Shown: piece after piece, positions 61,494 to 64,000 of the stretch | Numbering within the stretch: position 1 is the first letter of the stretch | Layout: the number at the start of each line of letters is the position of its first letter | Origin: Enorma phocaeensis | GTDB lineage: Bacteria > Actinomycetota > Coriobacteriia > Coriobacteriales > Coriobacteriaceae | NCBI RefSeq assembly: GCF_016901575.1 | Contig: NZ_JACJKQ010000003.1 | Coordinates: forward strand, 62,001 to 126,000 | Reading direction: 5' to 3' | DNA: 64,000 bases | Program-made: the position numbers and the translations under genes | The notes under the pieces: generated by a model | The model's database searches: none | What the model saw: only the letters and a program-made list of their open reading frames with translations | What the model was told of the DNA's origin: nothing

Positions 61494-61660
61494 ACAAAAT
61501 TGACCTGATTTTTGAAGAATAACTGAGCTTCGGCAAAAGACTCAGAGCTCTGGAGAGCTGCTGTGGGCGTAGCGGCGGGCGGTGCCATACAATACGAAGT
61601 GCCGTTATTCCGCGTTGCCGCGGTAAGCCGCCTACAAGGCCTTCGATGCAAGGAGAGCAC

Positions 61661-63007
61661 ATGATTGATCGCTACACCCGTCCCGAGATGGGTCACATCT
61701 TCTCGCTGGAGAACAAGTACGCTGTCTGGCAGGAGATCGAGGTGCTTGCCTGCGAGGCACAGGCCGAGCTGGGAAAGATCGGCATCACCAAAGAAGAGGC
61801 TGCATGGATTCGTGAGCATGCGACCTTCAACAAGGAAGAGGTCGATGCAATCGAGGCGGTAACCAACCATGATGTCATCGCCTTCCTTACCAATATGGGC
61901 GAGTATATCGATAAGGACGTTCCCGAGGGCGAGCCCAAGCCCAGCCGCTGGGTGCACTTTGGCATGACGTCGTCGGATCTGGGCGACACCGCTTTGTGCT
62001 ACCAGCTTGTTCAGGCGACCGACATCATTATTGAGGACGTCAAAAAGCTTGGCGAGATCTGCAAGCGCCGTGCCTTCGAGGAGCGCGATACGCTCTGTGC
62101 CGGCCGTACCCACGGCATCCATGCCGAGCCTATGACCTTCGGCATGAAGTTCGGCAGCTGGGCATGGGAGCTCAAGCGCGATCTCGACCGCCTCGTCGAC
62201 GCCCGCAAGAACGTCGCCTTCGGTGCCATCTCTGGTGCGGTGGGCACCTATTCGAGCATCGATCCCTTTGTCGAAGAGTATGTCTGCGAGCATCTGGGCC
62301 TGGTGCACGACCCGCTGTCCACGCAGGTTATCAGCCGTGACCATCATGCATATCTCGCAGGCGTCCTTGCCACCACGGCCGCCACGTGCGAGCGCATCGC
62401 GACCGAGGTCCGCAACCTTCAGAAGACCGATACCCTTGAGGCCGAGGAGCCGTTCAAGAAGGGTCAGAAGGGCAGCTCCGCGATGCCTCACAAGCGCAAC
62501 CCCATTACCATGGAGAAGGTCTGCGGCCTCTCCCGCGTGGTGAAGGCCAATGCGCAGGTCGCTTTTGACAACGTGGCGCTGTGGCACGAGCGCGACATTT
62601 CGCACAGCTCCGCCGAGCGCGTCGCCCAGGCGGACAGCTTCATCGCGCTTGACCACATGTTCCAGTGCCTGATTCGCGTCATCGATGGCCTCATCCTCTA
62701 TCCGGAGCAGATGAAGGCAAACCTCAACAAGACGCGCGGGCTGATCTTCTCCTCCAAGGTGCTGCTCGCTCTCGTCGAGACGGGCATCACCCGTGAAGAG
62801 GCCTACGCCATCGTGCAGGAAAACGCCATGGCCACCTGGCGCGAGGTTCAGCAGTGCCAGCCCGGCACCACCTTCCGCGAGAAGCTTGAGGCGGATCCCC
62901 GCTGCACGGTTTCGCCTAAAGAACTCGACGAGATCTTCGATCCGTGGGATTTCTTGACGCGCATCGACCGCGTCTTTGACCGCCTCGAGGAGCTGAACTT
63001 CGACTAG
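61661..63007 (+). CDS. purB: Adenylosuccinate lyase
   Basis: 448 residues. It cleaves SAICAR and adenylosuccinate in purine synthesis. The fumarase/aspartase superfamily signature is GSSAMPHKRNPI, with the catalytic serine in the flexible loop; MTSSDLGDTA and GRTHGIHAEPMTFG hold the other two conserved regions and the acid-base histidine. AAGGAG precedes the ATG at 61661. It is a single gene with its own terminator; no other pur gene is in the window. Confidence 0.97.
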   Translation: MIDRYTRPEMGHIFSLENKYAVWQEIEVLACEAQAELGKIGITKEEAAWIREHATFNKEEVDAIEAVTNHDVIAFLTNMGEYIDKDVPEGEPKPSRWVHFGMTSSDLGDTALCYQLVQATDIIIEDVKKLGEICKRRAFEERDTLCAGRTHGIHAEPMTFGMKFGSWAWELKRDLDRLVDARKNVAFGAISGAVGTYSSIDPFVEEYVCEHLGLVHDPLSTQVISRDHHAYLAGVLATTAATCERIATEVRNLQKTDTLEAEEPFKKGQKGSSAMPHKRNPITMEKVCGLSRVVKANAQVAFDNVALWHERDISHSSAERVAQADSFIALDHMFQCLIRVIDGLILYPEQMKANLNKTRGLIFSSKVLLALVETGITREEAYAIVQENAMATWREVQQCQPGTTFREKLEADPRCTVSPKELDEIFDPWDFLTRIDRVFDRLEELNFD

Positions 63008-63186
63008 TTCCGACTGAGCGATAGGGGGCGGTGGGGGTTTATTCCACACGCACGTGGAGCCGCGCGTGGGAGATGAGGTGGGCAGCTGCGCACCGTCATT
63101 AAGCTGGCTTCGAGTGTGGACGAGGAACGTTGCAGCTTCCAGCCGCTCCCATCCAACGGTCGATAGAAAACCGCCGCAAACCGAAC

Positions 63187-63218
63187 GCGGTCCCCAGCAT
63201 GTAAGCGCTGGGGACCGC
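63187..63218 (+). terminator. Terminator of purB
   Basis: GCGGTCCCCAGC pairs perfectly with GCTGGGGACCGC (12 bp) and is followed by TAATTCTTTCTT. It lies 179 bases after the stop; the stretch 63008-63186 shows no gene. Confidence 0.75.
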
Positions 63219-63258
63219 TAATTCTTTCTTATGAGGAGGAGTTGCGCCTGTTGCGGCA

Positions 63259-63353
63259 GCCTTTCTGGGCGCCGGGTGACGACTCGTCCCGTGCTCAGAC
63301 AGCGCCTTGCGAACTGCGCGCGGGACGAATCCTCGCCCGGCGCCCAGAAAGCC
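63259..63353. repeat. Long imperfect inverted repeat, 33-base arms
   Basis: 63259-63291 and 63321-63353 are inverted copies with four mismatches, around a 29-base loop. Both arms start with CTTTCTGGGCGCCGGG. It lies just beyond the stop of the IscU-like gene on the reverse strand and could be its terminator, or a mobile palindromic element. Confidence 0.7.
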
Positions 63354-63367
63354 CTCAACGGCCCTGT

Positions 63368-63961
63368 CTACTCAATCTCGCCGGCTTCGCGAAGCTCCTG
63401 GTCCACGCGCTCGTCGCGCAGCGAGCAGTTCTCGGTGAGCAGGCAGTTCATGCACATCTTGTCGCAGGGGAGTGCCTCGTCAAGCTGGGCGAGAGAGTAG
63501 CCTTTTACACGCAGGTAGTAGTCGCCCACAAGCGCCTTGATGGCCTCCTCGGCAAAATACAGCGTGTAGAGGCGTCCCTTTGGAAGGCCTCCCGTTGCCT
63601 CCAGAACGTCGTCTTGCGTGATAGCGAGCGCCTCGTCGACCGTTTTGCCTGTGAGCATGTCGGCCACGACGGTGGCACAGGCAATGGCGGCGAGGCAGCC
63701 GTGGCTCCTGAAGCCCACCTCGACGAAGCGGTCGGTTTCGGGGTCCATGACGGCGAACAGCTGCATCTGCACGGTGCCGCGCTTCTCTTTGCCAACGCTG
63801 CAGAAGGCATTGGCGCCGTCGGGTACGCCTCCGTTGCGGGCGTCCGCGATCAGGTCGAGGGAACGCTCGGAATACTCGGTGATGGGTGCGTCGTTTTCAA
63901 TCTGATACATGTCGGGGGTGCGAAGAAAGGGCGTGTCTTCGGTAATGTGCTGCTTGGGCAT
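63368..63961 (-). CDS. IscU/NifU-like Fe-S scaffold protein with extra C-terminal cysteines
   Basis: 197 residues. The fold follows IscU: Cys54 (NAFCSVG), Cys89 (SHGCLAAIACATVVADMLTGKTVDEAL) and the LYFAEEAIKAL helix. The usual third cluster cysteine, in the H-C pair before that helix, is Tyr132-Thr133 here (GRLYTLYF). Instead the C-terminus has CDKMCMNC and a further Cys (166, 170, 173, 179). This rearranged set suggests a different cluster site. AGGAGAAG precedes the ATG. A cysteine desulfurase is encoded at 21176, far from it. Confidence 0.82.
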   Translation of the reverse strand: MPKQHITEDTPFLRTPDMYQIENDAPITEYSERSLDLIADARNGGVPDGANAFCSVGKEKRGTVQMQLFAVMDPETDRFVEVGFRSHGCLAAIACATVVADMLTGKTVDEALAITQDDVLEATGGLPKGRLYTLYFAEEAIKALVGDYYLRVKGYSLAQLDEALPCDKMCMNCLLTENCSLRDERVDQELREAGEIE

Positions 63962-64000
63962 AGCTTCTCCTAACGGGGCGATGAATTTCGGGCGAAGGCT

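Noticed and set aside
61208-63049. 613-codon leftward frame opposite purB and tRNA-Gly
   Set aside because: It runs across a tRNA gene and two terminators, and purB is certain.
1-64000. Prophage, transposase, integrase, toxin-antitoxin or restriction system
   Set aside because: No gene with such signatures was found; all large frames have housekeeping or surface functions.

Overview
The window is the replication-origin region of a high-GC, Gram-positive bacterium. The gene content points to the actinobacterial class Coriobacteriia (a Collinsella/Olsenella-like organism): a dnaA-dnaN-recF-dciA-gyrB-gyrA series, an adjacent tandem pair of WYL regulators of the PafB/PafC type, a class B sortase with a DUF11-repeat wall protein, tilS-hpt-ftsH, and many genes with AGAAAGG- or GGAGG-type ribosome sites. 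The taxonomic placement is an inference from gene order and family content.

Layout: (1) 1-5.1 kb: end of a GNAT acetyltransferase, a three-gene polar amino acid ABC importer behind a perfect 20-bp operator, and a Schlafen/AlbA_2 regulator gene preceded by four evenly spaced palindromes. (2) 5.2-14 kb: a fused MacB-like ABC exporter, an RNA uracil methyltransferase, a lipase-like membrane protein, an FmdE-like protein, a PHP phosphatase and an aminotransferase. (3) 14-24.8 kb: tilS-hpt-ftsH, a WalJ-like hydrolase, Hsp20, a tail-anchored protein, a cysteine desulfurase, a phosphohexomutase and two tRNAs (Ile, Ala). (4) 25.2-31.6 kb: a giant cell-wall adhesin, its sortase, an overlapping 51-residue membrane protein missed by length filters, and a glutaredoxin. 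(5) 31.8-42.4 kb: an M28-like membrane protein split by a huge acidic insert, the WYL pair, a DinG-like helicase/exonuclease, ddl and rlmN. (6) 42.5-48.2 kb: parA-parB with three perfect parS sites in AT-rich DNA, rsmG, and the operon rpmH-rnpA-yidD-yidC-khpB. (7) 48.3-59.8 kb: a GHKL-ATPase/winged-helix gene of unknown role, then dnaA, dnaN, recF, dciA, gyrB and gyrA. (8) 59.8-64 kb: a bifunctional-nuclease-like protein, an HMA metal-binding protein, tRNA-Gly, purB and an IscU-like protein.

Transcription direction switches at about 48.3 kb: most housekeeping genes run leftward to its left and rightward to its right, as expected for two replichores leaving oriC. DnaA-box-like sequences occur on both sides of the ghkl-dnaA pair (48.3-48.4 kb and 51.7-51.8 kb). 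The parS cluster lies about 3.5 kb to the left, so initiation (DnaA, DciA, DnaN, RecF), topology (gyrase) and segregation (ParAB-parS) are packed into about 17 kb. No CRISPR array, prophage or insertion sequence was seen. The most interesting items are the 23-bp-phased operator array of the AlbA_2 gene, the uncharacterised GHKL-winged-helix gene at the origin, the trp-operator-like palindrome, the M28-like protein with its insert and altered metal ligand, and parS-like sequences inside a terminator and at the recF/dciA junction.
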